Positions 1-11,143 of a stretch of 64,000 nucleotides of DNA are shown here, piece after piece; the stretch's first letter is position 1, and the number at the start of each line of letters is the position of its first letter. The stretch is from Cristatella mucedo (Eukaryota; Bryozoa; Phylactolaemata; Cristatellidae), in contig WPIO01000034.1 of NCBI GenBank assembly GCA_009760855.2, positions 2,240,001-2,304,000 on the forward strand. The letters are read 5' to 3'. Both the position numbers and the translations under genes were made by a program. The notes below the pieces were generated by a model. It was not told the origin of the DNA and did no database searches. It was given only the letters and a program-made list of their open reading frames with translations.

Positions 1-490
1 ACTAGAATACAGTATCGGCTGCAAACTTTACATGCAGCCGCCTTGGGCGGTCACTGGGATTGCAAATAAGCTGCAAAATAAAAAACCGTTTCTGACAGTT
101 ATTGACAACTTTTCGGACTTCTGACACGGTCATGATTTCTATAGCTATTCCCGTGTCACCATTAGGCTGTGGAGTAGCAAAGCATGCATGTTGCACTAGA
201 AATCCTTTTCTAGAGGCAGCGCATCGACACTAGGCATGTTCTCAGTGATGAGTTAGTTGTGGTGAAGCATGCCTTTCCCATTTAAAGTAAATAGGTCAGA
301 AATGGTTTGGGATGCAGTAAGATATCAATGAAAATGGGTACGGAGTTAATAAATCTACCTAGTACATTGTTTAAATGTAAGCTCCTTGAAACTATGTTCA
401 CACTCTATAGCGGAATATCCACTCTGCACCTTGAAACGTGTAGGTACTTCAGAGAACTCCGACGACTGCATTCCATCAAGTGAAATACGC
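1..490. other. no recognisable feature
   Basis: Unique-looking sequence. I see no convincing exon, repeat or RNA gene here; the one open frame on the minus strand has no recognisable motif. Confidence 0.4.
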
Positions 491-507
491 CCCTGGGTAT
501 TAGATTA

Positions 508-646
508 GAAGGTCAGGTGCTCGAGGATTAAAGACGCAGGTCGCGAGTTCGAGCCCCGAAGCAAGCGATCCTTTATGGGCCAGTGCAAGAAGGCTACAAC
601 TGCTTTGGCTCCACCGATGCTATATAAATGAGGCCACTGAATCAGC
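508..646 (+). mobile_element. tRNA-derived SINE, degraded copy
   Basis: A B-box-like GAGTTCGAGCC lies about 35 bases from the 5-prime end. It is followed by the body (gcgatcctttatgggccagtg) and the conserved tail tatataaatgaggccactga-atcagc shared with the other SINE copies in this window. The A box is poorly preserved. Confidence 0.6.
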
Positions 647-1071
647 CTACCCTCTAGTTTTTCTATTACTTTTGATGTAAGCCGCAGAAAGACGTACCTG
701 GTCGGCTGACCAGCACTCAGTGAAGCCGGTCTGCGTTGGCTCTGCATACTCGGTCGCTGACCGAATGACAACATGATCGGCGTTGTCGGAGACGGTGATA
801 AAGGTGTAGTACGTCCACTAGCCTGGGCCGACCAGTTGCACTGCCGCACTAGATCTGCAAAATGACCGCACGGCACCGTGCCTGACATGGCAATATGCCT
901 GCTGCATCCGAAAGGAATTGCAAACAGGCACCCACAATATGTATCTAAAAAACGCCAAGCTCACTCCTTCACTCACACAATCTGCACGAAGAAATTTTCA
1001 GGCACTTTTTCTTGAGTAAGCCCACCATCAACCGACTTTGCGTGAGACCTGCTCCCATAAATTGCTAAGAG

Positions 1072-1216
1072 TGTTCTCTCTCCTCTTTTTCTCACTTTTA
1101 TACTAGCTCCTCTCTAAGTCTGTGTCCCTCTCTCTGTCTCTGTCTGTATGTCTCTGCCTGTCTGTCTCCCCTTCACTACTAGTCTCTCACTCCCTTCTTT
1201 CCATTATCTCTTTCCG

Positions 1217-1288
<72 letters not shown>

Positions 1289-1376
1289 CGCTCTCTCTCC
1301 CTCCCTCTGTCGTTCTCTCTCTCTCTCTCCTCTCTCCCTCTCTCTCTCCTCTCTATCTCCCTTCTCTCTCCCTCTC

Positions 1377-1445
<69 letters not shown>

Positions 1446-1640
1446 CGCTCTCTCTCCTTCTTCCTCCCTCTGTCGTTCTCTCTCTCTCTGTGTCTCTCCT
1501 TTCTCTCCCTCTCTCTCATCTCTCTCACTCTCTCTCCTCTCTATCTCTCTCCCTCCTCTCTCCTCTTCTTTCTTCTCATCTCTTCTCTACTGCTCTCCTT
1601 TCTCTTTTCCTTCTTCCCTCCTTTCCTCCATCATTCTTGC
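1072..1640. repeat. long polypyrimidine tract with (CT)n cores
   Basis: Almost pure C/T on the plus strand for over 500 bases. Near-perfect (CT)n cores lie at about 1219-1282 and 1388-1441, joined by imperfect tcc, tgt and ttc interruptions. The long Ser/Leu-rich and Arg/Glu-rich open frames across it are artefacts of the repeat. Confidence 0.95.
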
Positions 1641-1830
1641 CCCTCCGTTGCACGAGCTTATTCTGAGACCACATACACAGCCATGATCAATGATATAAAT
1701 TGAACTAATGAGCAGTAAGGCCACGGTTTGCCTTCCACCACACAGTCAGCGCAACGTGACTTCTCCTCTGACCCGGCAACTCGATTATTGCACGACATCA
1801 CAGCAATTTGCATGCATCGATCGAAGTTAC

Positions 1831-2020
1831 CTGAATCGTAGCAGCCACCAGTATTAGCCAGCTCGGTTGCAGGTGTGCGCATGCCCTCGCAGTCACCATA
1901 CTCGCTAGAGCCATCACTAGCAGTAGCACTTTCGGAGCATGGGCTCTTGGGAACTACACCAACGAGGTTGTGCTTCCTCCGGGTGCCACTGCAAGGTTCA
2001 AGTCGAGTGACCACACTCGT
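1831..2020 (-). CDS. candidate internal exon, unidentified protein
   Basis: Read on the minus strand, a good acceptor (cacgattttcag) precedes 63 open codons plus one base, ending at TCAG|GTAACT, a good donor. The peptide is Ser/Thr/Cys-rich and looks disordered, with segments such as SSEYGDCEGMRTPATELANT and VPKSPCSESATASDGS. I do not recognise a family. The matched splice sites and non-repetitive composition make it a better candidate than neighbouring frames, but no partner exons were identified. It may be part of the same unidentified minus-strand gene as the candidate exon at 11045-11143, or chance. Confidence 0.33.
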
Positions 2021-2640
2021 CTGAAAATCGTGACACAATCATGTTGTGGCGGATTGGCATACGAGATGATTACATGGAAATGTGTTAGCTAGTCGCCAGC
2101 ACAAGCATGCAGAAAGCTACTGATAAATAGCACATAGTCATGTGGCAAGTCACGGGGCAGGTGTCGACAAGCAGTATGAGGCAGACCGATCGATGCCCAT
2201 GCTTAGTGCATGATCCATTTATAGAGAGGCGTATGCCTGGCGTATGCCAGTAGTTGGCTCCACAACTTCTGCCGGGCACGGAGAGAAGCTGCTGCTACCG
2301 AGTGCGACAACATCGACTAGTAATCGGTAATGGGATAAAGTATTGAAGTATTGGCTGACAGCCTACTTATATGCAACTTGACGTCTTATCTAATACCGAC
2401 ATATTGAGCACCGAAAAAGTACGTCTTACAGACTCCTCTGCCTTAATGCCTCTGCACTATGTGTCCACTCCCAGCCCAAGCTGCCTCGCCGGAAATTGGA
2501 AACGATATGCTCCAATCGACAAAAGCACGCGAGAGCTCGCTCAATGCAAACTTTGCTGAGCGAGTCGAAGCAATGACTCCGTGGGAAGTCGTGGCTAAGA
2601 AAGGAACAACATTAGCTCTAAAGGCCCGACGACAATCATA
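2021..2640. other. no recognisable feature
   Basis: Nothing supportable seen apart from short unremarkable open frames on both strands. Confidence 0.35.
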
Positions 2641-2654
2641 GGCATACGAACTTG

Positions 2655-2925
2655 CTGCCCATTTGCATCCTTACTCGCAAACTCTGTAGCTAGGCTTGTC
2701 TGTCGTGAGCATCAAAGTGGCCACATCACACCAATTCTTACCAACCTACACTGGCTTCCAATCAAGCAGCCCATCGACTTTAAGGCCCTGTAATTCACTT
2801 TTAGGTCGATTCATTCTTTGGCTCTAGCCTACCAGTCAGAACGACTCTTCAGCCAGGCAAGGCATCGTAGAAAGATAGTCAAAAAGAAAATCAAAAGAGC
2901 AGCTAGTCAAGCAAGTGCTGGATCC
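2655..2925 (+). mobile_element. non-LTR retrotransposon, RT C-terminal fragment
   Basis: Plus-strand translation carries the CR1/L2-type signature that follows the reverse transcriptase core: a CREH-x-HITPIL motif, then LHWLPIKQPIDFKAL, then a region resembling YLSELL. An in-frame stop interrupts it, so it is a dead fragment. It abuts an oppositely oriented copy starting at 2937. Confidence 0.7.
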
Positions 2926-2936
2926 GCCATGACTGT

Positions 2937-3485
2937 CCACCTTGTAATGTAATGTAATGTATCTCCATCTGTAACCCCACAAAGCGACAAAGACTATATG
3001 GGTGTTATGTAGGAGAGTTTTGTATAGCACACTCACAGCGTAAGCGGCTTTCAGTACGCATTCGGTAGCCAACCCACGCAACAAAGAGAAAGTGAGAAGC
3101 ATAGCAGAGTCAGGAGAGCAGTTGAGGTAGTGAGTAGCATAGAAGTAGCAGCTCAGGACTGCTGGAAAGGATGAGCCATAGTCGACAGCAGGAGAGTAGT
3201 TCTAGCGTAAGAATAGTGGAAGCGAGTTCCACAGTCTAGGACCTGCAGAGCTAAAGCTCCTGTTTCCAATGGCCTTTAAGCAGAGGAATGGAACAGCTAA
3301 TTGATTGTCCATACAGGACCTGAGGGAACGAGGTGACTGCAACTGATGCAGCAGTTCTGCTAGGTATGGATGAGCCAAGCCGTAGCGAGCCTTGAGGGTC
3401 AGCGTAAGAACTTTGTTCTGTATACGTAGATTAATCGGCAGCCATCCTAGCTCTTTTAGCAAAGAAGATACGTGGTCAAACCTCT
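2937..3485 (-). mobile_element. non-LTR retrotransposon 3-prime end
   Basis: The minus-strand frame encodes LGWLPINLRIQNKVLTLTLK and then RSFSSAGPRLWNSLP, typical of the C terminus of CR1/L2-like ORF2. It runs into a 3-prime UTR shared with copies near 4.9, 19.3, 22.7 and 48.6 kb. The element ends in a short (ATTAC)n tail at about 2937-2958 on the plus strand. It is a 5-prime truncated, dead copy. Confidence 0.8.
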
Positions 3486-3807
3486 GGGATTAAAAACTAG
3501 CCTTGCAGTAATATTCACAGCCATTTGTGGTGGCCTAGTTGCTTTGAGTAACATTACATTACACAATAGCAGCAAGTGACAGCAGAAGGAAGTCGTGTTG
3601 AGAAATTAGTGGCCACGAAATCGGACTGGTATTTGTGGCTGACAACGTAATAAGCTCATCAATGGGATCTAAGCACTGCCTATTGCTTCAGCCGGGCTAT
3701 GCTCGTGGCTTACCGGTTAAGTGCTGACCACTTTCTGACCATGATGCAACTAGCAGCAAGCTAGAAGGCGTACAGTTCAATTCGGCTGGTCTAAGTGACA
3801 AGCTGGC

Positions 3808-3940
3808 TTGGTTCAGTGGTCGAGGTGCTCGCCCGAACAAGGTCTGGCTGAGGTCGTGGGCTCGAGCACCGAGGCATATGTGAAGCCCCCCCCGAATAGT
3901 GATTAAGCTCTCCTAGGGTGCTATACAAATGAATTATATA
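3808..3940 (+). mobile_element. tRNA-derived SINE, second family
   Basis: The head is ggttcagtggtcgaggtgctcgcc and the B-box region is GTGGGCTCGAGCACC, matching copies at 19560 and 34264. The tail ggtgctatacaaatgaatta is shared with them. This head differs from the main SINE family. Confidence 0.65.
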
Positions 3941-4039
3941 TATAAGCTTAAAAATGACTTTGACACTTACTATGAATGACAAGTTTGTGAATGATTTTGC
4001 TAGTGACTGCAAATGGCAGGACTGTGAAAGTTGGTTCGG

Positions 4040-4300
4040 TAGGTAATAATAGTAATAATACATTTGCATAGTGCCCTCGGAGAACTTAATTTCTTTCTGG
4101 GCACCTTACGTGTGATGAAAAGGAAGCATGATCAAACGAGCAGTGGTAACAGGCACAAGTGATGTCAACAACCATAACACGGTTTGAGGGGGCATGCACA
4201 GTGTCAACATGTAAAATATGGTTAGGTGGCTCTAATCGATGCAAGCTCTGCCTAGGGATCGACTAACCATACATTCTACATCAATGCAGTTCATAGATAG
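4040..4300 (-). mobile_element. non-LTR retrotransposon 3-prime UTR and tail
   Basis: Starts with taataatagtaataatac (the AAT-type tail read on the plus strand), then a degraded match to the family motif gccctcagagaactcaatct. The aaaggaagcacgatcaaa and atggttaggggtgacatgca blocks that recur in at least eight places follow. Confidence 0.75.
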
Positions 4301-4589
4301 CATTTCACGAGAGACTCACTGAGGAGCGTTCGTTCCCCAGAAAACAGGAAAACAGTAAACTGGTAGTTGCCGAGTAGCTTTGACCACAATGTGAGTTGGC
4401 GCTTTTGCATGGGTTCAGATACCTCCTGCCGACCACTGTCAAAAGTAAGCCGCTTAGGACAACTGAAAGATGCTGTTTTAAAAAGAGCGGTGAATCATCG
4501 ATAGTTAATTGAACTATCGGCAGATAGTTTTTGTTTTATAGAAGCAGACTGTCGTTTTTACTGAAGCAGACAGATTCAGCCTCCTTGTG

Positions 4590-4990
4590 CCCTCGGGTCC
4601 TTTATGGACACTAAATTAGCGATTCCATTCCTCTGCTTGAAGATCATTGTCGGCAGAAGCTTTTGTTCTGCAGGTCCTAGATCGTGGAACTTGCTTCTAC
4701 AATTCTTACACAACAATGTCTATCCTCCTGCTGCCGGCTGCGGCACATCCTTTCCGGCCATCCTGAGCTGCTACTTCCATGCTACTCGCAACCTCAACTG
4801 CTCTCCTGACTCAGCTACGCAAATCACTTTCTCTATGTTGCATGAGATGAAGTCTGTTGGCTACTGTATTCACACCGAAGGCCACTTAGGCCTGTGAGCC
4901 CATTACAGAAAACGTGGCTGCATAACACACACCTAATCTTTGTGGCTTTGTGGAGTTACAGACCGAGATACAGCATGTTACAATTTTTCA
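4590..4990 (+). mobile_element. non-LTR retrotransposon RT C terminus and 3-prime UTR
   Basis: The frame starting near 4604 reads LAIPFLCLKIIVGRSFCSAG then PRSWN, followed by LNCSPDSATQITFSMLHEMK, both diagnostic for this element family. The 3-prime UTR (tttgtggctttgtggagtta) is the reverse complement of that at 2937-3100. Confidence 0.75.
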
Positions 4991-5319
4991 GGGCAGTGAC
5001 TGGTGGCTACCAGCAGGTAAAGTAGATTCTAATATTACTGCATAGCACTAGCAGCTGCAAGGTGGCAAGGCAGATGCTGGAACCTCACTGCAGTTGGCGC
5101 ATTACAGGCTAGATAGGGCAGCCACGGCCATTATGCCACTAGCCTGAGCACCTCGGAGCAACGTTGAATAGATTCTTTGCGCCGAAGCCTAACGCCGGCT
5201 GGTGGGGGGCTGCAGCCTAAGCGGCATCAATAAATGGACTAGCTGCTGTTGCAGTGGCTTGGCTATTTGCTGTTGCAGTGGTTTGGCACTTTTCCGAGGA
5301 GGCCAGATGTGAGGGCAAG

Positions 5320-5322
<3 letters not shown>

Positions 5323-5390
<68 letters not shown>
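5323..5390. repeat. (GT)n microsatellite
   Basis: About 34 uninterrupted GT units, followed by atgtgtgagg. Cys/Val and His/Thr frames across it are artefacts. Confidence 0.97.
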
Positions 5391-5396
<6 letters not shown>

Positions 5397-5399
<3 letters not shown>

Positions 5400-5445
5400 G
5401 GGGGTTCAGAGTAAGCACAGCGTAGGCTTTCAGGGCTTACCGACT

Positions 5446-5479
<34 letters not shown>

Positions 5480-6660
5480 ACCCGGCAGCCGCGGAGCTCT
5501 TTGGCAGCTGCCTAAAACAAGCAACGGTCCACTAGCAAGTAAAGGTAAACAGGGCCCGGCTAGTCATTGACGCTTGGAGACTTACTGCCCACCGGCCTGT
5601 TTGCCCACTCCGGCTCTTCGTGTCGTCGGCAGGTCAAGCAGACAGCCTGCCTCCACAGCGGCTTTTTGGCTCAGAAGCTCAAGTGCAAGCCAGCTGCCGC
5701 TACCGCTGCTGCTGGGCTGCTGTCACAGAATGGCCTCCCAAGAAACGGCTCGCTTGCACGAACGGCAAGGTTGACCAGACTAACGAGAGTCGAACCGTGA
5801 AAGAAAAGGTGCCTGCACACAGTTACCCAGTGCCATGTTGCTAATGGGCTATTCAGCCGTCCTGACAATGCCCAGACAAAGCTGGCGCTACAAATTCTTT
5901 GGCGCCACCAGAGCCAGACAAGAGCCGACCGACGGGTTAAGACAAAAGCGGCAGGCCAGCAGGTCACAGATTATGTCACGCAAGCGAGTGAAGGCTGCTA
6001 GCCCCAGCAGCCGCGGGCAATGGCCTATAATCAGCTGCCAGCACAGATCAGCCGTGGTGTCAGGCGATCATGGGCAGCACCCCATAGTAGAGGAAGTCAA
6101 CCATGGCTAAGGTTAAGGGTTAAGCCATATGAACCGGACTGCATGTCGACGAAGCCTCGGGGTAAAAAGAGCCTCCCGACAAGTCGCAGAGCTTCGTCTA
6201 GCCGAGGAGCAGTGGAACGAGCATGGGAAAGCTCGGCAGTCATTCGATGTCAGCCGACAGCCCAGCACGGAGCTACTACGCGTGCTTTTCACCATCAATT
6301 TCTAGATGCCATACACTATTCCAGGGCGAATTTCACGAAGCAGAGTACAGTCGGACTTCTGCCAACACTATGCAGAGCCCAGTGGGTGGCTGATACAAGG
6401 AAAATACTCTTCGTAGGAAGAGTTTCTCATTGCCAAATAGCCGAGGTGCCTCGTTGCTGCTCGTGCCCTGCAGGTGGTAGCCTGCGGTCATCGACCTGCG
6501 AGCAGGACGACCACGGAGAGCTGCAGGCAGCTCTCTAGCTTGAGGTAAGCAACGACAGATGCCTCGTCCTCCATGCTCCGAGCATCTGAGCTCGACAAAT
6601 AGGCAGTCATCGGATAGCAACAGGTCGTGGCTGCTGTGCTGTGCCCCTTGCAGAGGTGAG
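5397..6660. other. no supported gene; several open frames of doubtful status
   Basis: Moderately GC-rich sequence with overlapping plus-strand frames, the longest 172 codons at 6020-6538. None shows a family motif, a good initiation context or matching splice sites, so I do not call a gene. Confidence 0.35.
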
Positions 6661-6821
6661 CCGTGATGACATGCTTGGTAAGGCAGTTGCTTTTAACGAC
6701 CTCGATGTCGAGTTCATGGGTTCGAATCCTGTGCTAGGCGATTCTTTATTGCCGCTGCAAGCAGTGGTGATAGCTGCAAATGCTCTTCAGTCGCTATAAG
6801 AAAGAGGCTGTTGAATCGGCT
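6661..6821 (+). mobile_element. tRNA-derived SINE, main family
   Basis: Head tgcttggtaaggcagttgct, perfect RNA polymerase III B box GGTTCGAATCC, body ttgccgctgcaagcagtggt and tail aaagaggctgttgaatcggc. It is nearly full length. Confidence 0.85.
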
Positions 6822-7394
6822 AGAGATAAAGAATATTGATTGGGCTTTTGCCACTTAGTGCATCAAACCCTAGTTGAGCAAATGCTCACGGATTGGGGGG
6901 TTGGGCCTTCTCTCTCCCTCCCTAAATGGGATCACGGCTTGCTGACATTGTCTTCCGAGTCCTTAGGTTATTCGTCTGGGGGGGGGGTGGGCCTTCCAAT
7001 CCCAGCATAGCCATCAAGTTGCTGGCTTTGGAGCCTCATATCATGATAATCATCATCGTCGTCGTCATCGTACATTTTCATTGCGCCCCAAGAGAACCAA
7101 ATCCCTTTCTAGGCACATCGAACAGGCCAGAAATGAGCGTGTCAAGCAATTAGCGCTATTGTTCATGCACAACTGCAGCAACCACAAGCAACAACGAACG
7201 ATTCAAGTGGAAAGAGCAAATGATGTGAGGAACATTGTTTTGGAGATGCTCAATAAATTATTTCATCGATTTTCATTATTCTATTAGATTGTATTGGCAT
7301 TTCCAGATTCTCTATCTATTATGGTTCGGTCTGCTTCCATGCTGGCCTCCTCGCATGCGCACACGTAAACAGACTCACATGCACACACGATCAC

Positions 7395-7545
7395 ATGCCT
7401 TAGCCTAGGGGTAAGATGCTCACACTTGACCATCCAGGTCGTGGTTTCATGACCTGCAGCAGACATCCCTATATTGTTTGTTGCAAGCCGGGTGATTGCC
7501 ATCAAAGCTCTTCGTCTTCTATTTTAATGAGGCTGCTGAATCAGC
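7395..7545 (+). mobile_element. tRNA-derived SINE, degraded copy
   Basis: Head cttagcctaggggtaagatg, a decayed B box (GTGGTTTCATGACC) and the tail taatgaggctgctgaatcag. It aligns end to end with the copy at 6661-6821. Confidence 0.7.
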
Positions 7546-8740
7546 CGACCTTTAGGTGAACTTTAAGAACTTTAACTTTAGGTGAACTTTAGGTGGTAGC
7601 GATGGTCGAATTTTGGGCGTTACAGTAAGGCCGAAGCCGAGCTGAAGCACGCTGAGCTGAGCACCTGACTTCTGTGCAGCTGCACTGTAATCCGTTGTGT
7701 TGCCAGCTCGTATGACCTCACTCGGCTGCCACTCTGAGTCTGCATTTGCAGCGCAGGTTTGCAGCCTGGGCTGCTATTAGGGCGATGTTTATTCAGGGAG
7801 TCGAGCCGCAAGGACTTTGAGAATGCATCGCACAGAGTACACACTGAGATGCATGCTGCTCTGAGATTCATAGTGCGAATCCCGAAGACCTGTCACGTGA
7901 GAGGTTATTCACTAACTACAATGGCTGCTCACCTGGCTCTGACTGACAAACCGTAAATGCAGACAAACAGGAGCCGATTCTAGGACTCCTGCACAGCATG
8001 CTTACCTTGGCTGGAGTCGGCCGAGGCGAGTGCATATCGTGCAGCTGCATGCCGAGGCCGGCATAACTGCAAACAGCAAAGTTGTGCTCTAACATAAAAA
8101 AGAAGGCAGACTCTGCTTTTTGCTTTATTTGAAAACACCGCTCGAAAAAAGATACCCAGCTAGGCGTAGGCCAAAACTGCAGCTGAATTTGCTACAGAGC
8201 CAAGCCCGTGATAGGTGGGAAGATCAACTTCGGAAGTGATAGTGTGCAATGACTATTACTAGGCTATGTGAACATGATTTGACAGGCTACCCAGTGATCC
8301 AGGACACAGCAAGCATGCTAGGTCTGCATCTGGCAAGAACAAAGCCAGCATTAATCAGTTGGACAACCTATCGTGTACAAAAGCTGTGTACACAACTCCT
8401 CTCTGAGACGCGATCCCAGAAGGATTGCCGGGGGAAGAGGGAAAGTGTCCGATTTGTAACACGAATACTTGAGCCCAAACCATAATCAGGCCACAAACAC
8501 GCCTGAGCAAAACGACTAGATGACAGCTATCACCTTACACAAGCATCCATCAGCAGTTTCTAGTCCTACTTAACTAGGATATCTGTGAGGCTATAAATAG
8601 TTTTTACTGATACAGCAAGTCTCTTAGAAACGTGACAACTCAGAATGATGCAACTATTTTGGAAAGCAAGGTCCTATTCAGCATGGCCGCAATACTTTAA
8701 CGGGGTGTTAGCATGCGAGTGTATGCATGATTAAATGCGT
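7546..8740. other. no recognisable gene
   Basis: Contains a small local duplication of ttaggtgaactttaa at about 7550-7595. Otherwise nothing supportable was seen on either strand. Confidence 0.35.
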
Positions 8741-8742
8741 TT

Positions 8743-8747
<5 letters not shown>

Positions 8748-8815
<68 letters not shown>

Positions 8816-9015
8816 TGTAGGTGTGTGTGCGTGTGTCTATGTAGGTGTGTGTACGTGTGTTTTTAGTGCATGGTGTGCAAGTGTGTGTGGTGCATGTGCA
8901 CGTGTGTGTATATATGTGTAAGTAAATGTGTGAGTGTATGCGTGAATGTGTGTGTGTGTGTGTGTGTGTGCGAGCGTGTGTAGGTGTGTGTGTGTGTACA
9001 CGTGTATGTGTGTGC
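8748..9015. repeat. (GT)n microsatellite cluster
   Basis: A long (GT)n core to about 8810 is followed by a degenerate GT-rich tract with gcgt, tatg and tagg interruptions, and a second (GT)n core near 8949-8969. Confidence 0.95.
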
Positions 9016-9454
9016 GCACGTGCCTCGGTGCCATTATTTGATATCCGTACCGACAATGGATGGTGGGAAGACCGTCGGTCTGTATTTTGCTAGCCACCAG
9101 TCTTGAACGAAGTATTCACAGGCATGCATAGTGGGATACACAATCTGAACAACCTATAAGAGGTGAATGATCAGTACAAAAATAGCTACTGGCTATGACA
9201 GCATACTGAAGATTACATTGCATTGTTACATACATTGTTACATTGCATAGATAGAAAGCAATTGTAGTAGGCTCTAGAAGTAGAGTACTGCTCTATCCCT
9301 CTGTGTGCCATTTCCATCAAATATCCCCAATAGGTTAGTCACAAGTCGATAGCTACATATCTAGTGTTATGTTCTTAGGGCAAAATATTGCTAAGAAATA
9401 TACATTCAAAAGTAGTAAGTTTTAATGAGGGACAGAGCATCAAGCAGAAGCTCT

Positions 9455-9512
9455 GGAGAGAGAGAGAGAGAGAGAATGTGTGTGTGTGTGTGTGTGTGTG
9501 TCTGTGTGTGTC
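9455..9512. repeat. compound (GA)n-(TG)n microsatellite
   Basis: (GA)n from about 9455 to 9474 passes directly into (TG)n to about 9512. Confidence 0.93.
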
Positions 9513-10324
9513 TCAGTCTGTGAGTGTGCGTGAGTCGTAAAGCGGCCGGCCTGATATACCATGTCTGTGGTACTTGGTGCACCAGGGCGGGCCTACTGCT
9601 GGTTAATAGCAGTGGCAGGCCAAACTGAATAGCCACCGCACGAGGTTGGCCCGTCCGAGCCAAACTCAAAGGCTTCGTCAGCCACCGCACGTTGCTTCGT
9701 GGTAGCTGGCACCACAATATCTAGAGTTACTCCATTACAAGCTTTAGTAAAAGAGATTACTACTGACTACAGTGTTATCAAATTTCTGAAACCCTACAAG
9801 GTCCACCCTATGGAGACGACTCATTTGCAATCCCAGGAACAAATCCATAAGCAGTCCAAGTTTTAGAATGGAAAGACGCGATCTTTTCAAACACCTAGAA
9901 AACACCTAACACCAAAATCCTAGAAGCACTGGTGCTGAAGTGTAAATCGATCTGAATTTAATGTACTCGAAACTGTCCTATTCCTAGTGCCAAGGATGCC
10001 TCACTCGATGCTATCCCACACTATCCTTTAGGTGCACTCTGACTTGGGAAAAGGTGGTGACCCATTTTCAAGCACGTGGAAGGGAATCAGTAAGTAACAA
10101 ATCTCCAACCGACCTGACAGCTGGATCAGCAAATGAATTTGCTGAGTGAAGAAATGTCAGTGAACTGAGCATGGATAATATTCAGCACCAAGTTCTCCTT
10201 GAGCCCAGATCATCTCGCCTGAGCATCACTGACTGCACTGCAATGGCTCGTCCTATATCATTTCTCGTACCGTGCCTTTTCTCTCTCGACGTTGGTCTCA
10301 CTCAGTTAATCTCTCTATGCACTC
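9513..10324. other. no recognisable feature
   Basis: No repeat or exon recognised. Confidence 0.35.
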
Positions 10325-10390
10325 ACTCTCTCTCTCTCTCTCTCCCTCTCTCTCTCTCTCCCTCTCTTTGTCCCTCTCTCTCTTTCTCTT

Positions 10391-10441
<51 letters not shown>

Positions 10442-10512
10442 AGGTCACTCACTAGGTCTCGCTGTATCTAATAGCTTCTCCCTGGAATCGCTAGGACTTT
10501 CTTCGGGTCTTC

Positions 10513-10566
<54 letters not shown>
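10325..10566. repeat. (TC)n and (TCTG)n microsatellites
   Basis: (TC)n with ccc and ttt interruptions, a pure (TCTG)n block near 10395-10422, a (TC)n block to 10441, a unique spacer of about 70 bases, and a second (TC)n block from about 10516 to 10566. Confidence 0.95.
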
Positions 10567-10568
<2 letters not shown>

Positions 10569-11044
10569 GTGTCCCTATTTTCTTTGCCTAAAACTCAATC
10601 TCTCCGTCTCTTTCTCTCAACTCTTTATAGTCCTATTCATCAGAGGACGACTCTTAAATTCCCAACAAGACTTAAAAGCATATTTTCGCGGGCAGTGCAA
10701 CGCGTGAGGGGTCTAATCGAGCAACGTTAAGCCCGTAGTGAGCTAATCTAAGCCAGCCATCCCGGATGCTTTCACATTCCGTACCACGGAATTCGTTCCC
10801 AACGATCGTATATTAGTTTCAACTTAATTAAAATTATAATGCAATAACATACGCTAAATGAACTGGAGAGTCGCACGATGTTGGTCAGCCTGAGCGCCGA
10901 TATATAATAGGAGAGCTGGAGAGGCAGCCAAAGCGGCTGCTAATTCCCGGCATGCAGCAGCAGCTATTCCAGGCCCAGTAACCCAGTGTCGCCGCACTCT
11001 TTGAGGCTCTATGATTAAGAGTGCGCATAATGCACGCACCTTAC

Positions 11045-11143
11045 CTCTGCCACGACGGAGTCTCCACTTCCATTGAGTACTAGAGCCCTCCTCCAAAGTC
11101 GAGCTATAGCGTCGTACGGCTCGACTATGTCATCGCTTCGAAC
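11045..11143 (-). CDS. candidate internal exon, unidentified protein
   Basis: On the minus strand, an acceptor (tatcaagcag) is followed by exactly 33 open codons and a strong donor, GCAGAG|GTAAGG, phase 0 at both ends. The peptide contains DDIVEPYDAIARLWRRALVL and NGSGDSVVAE, a composition typical of a folded, amphipathic helical segment. I could not place it in a family. No flanking exons were identified, so the gene is unresolved. Confidence 0.38.

Noticed and set aside
1122-1703. Ser/Leu-rich ORFs of up to 193 codons and Arg/Glu-rich antisense ORF
   Set aside because: They are translations of a (CT)n microsatellite tract; no non-repetitive protein sequence.
6020-6538. 172-codon plus-strand ORF
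   Set aside because: No domain, no good start context, composition like neighbouring noncoding frames.
8697-9097. His/Thr and Cys/Val ORFs
   Set aside because: Translations of a (GT)n microsatellite.
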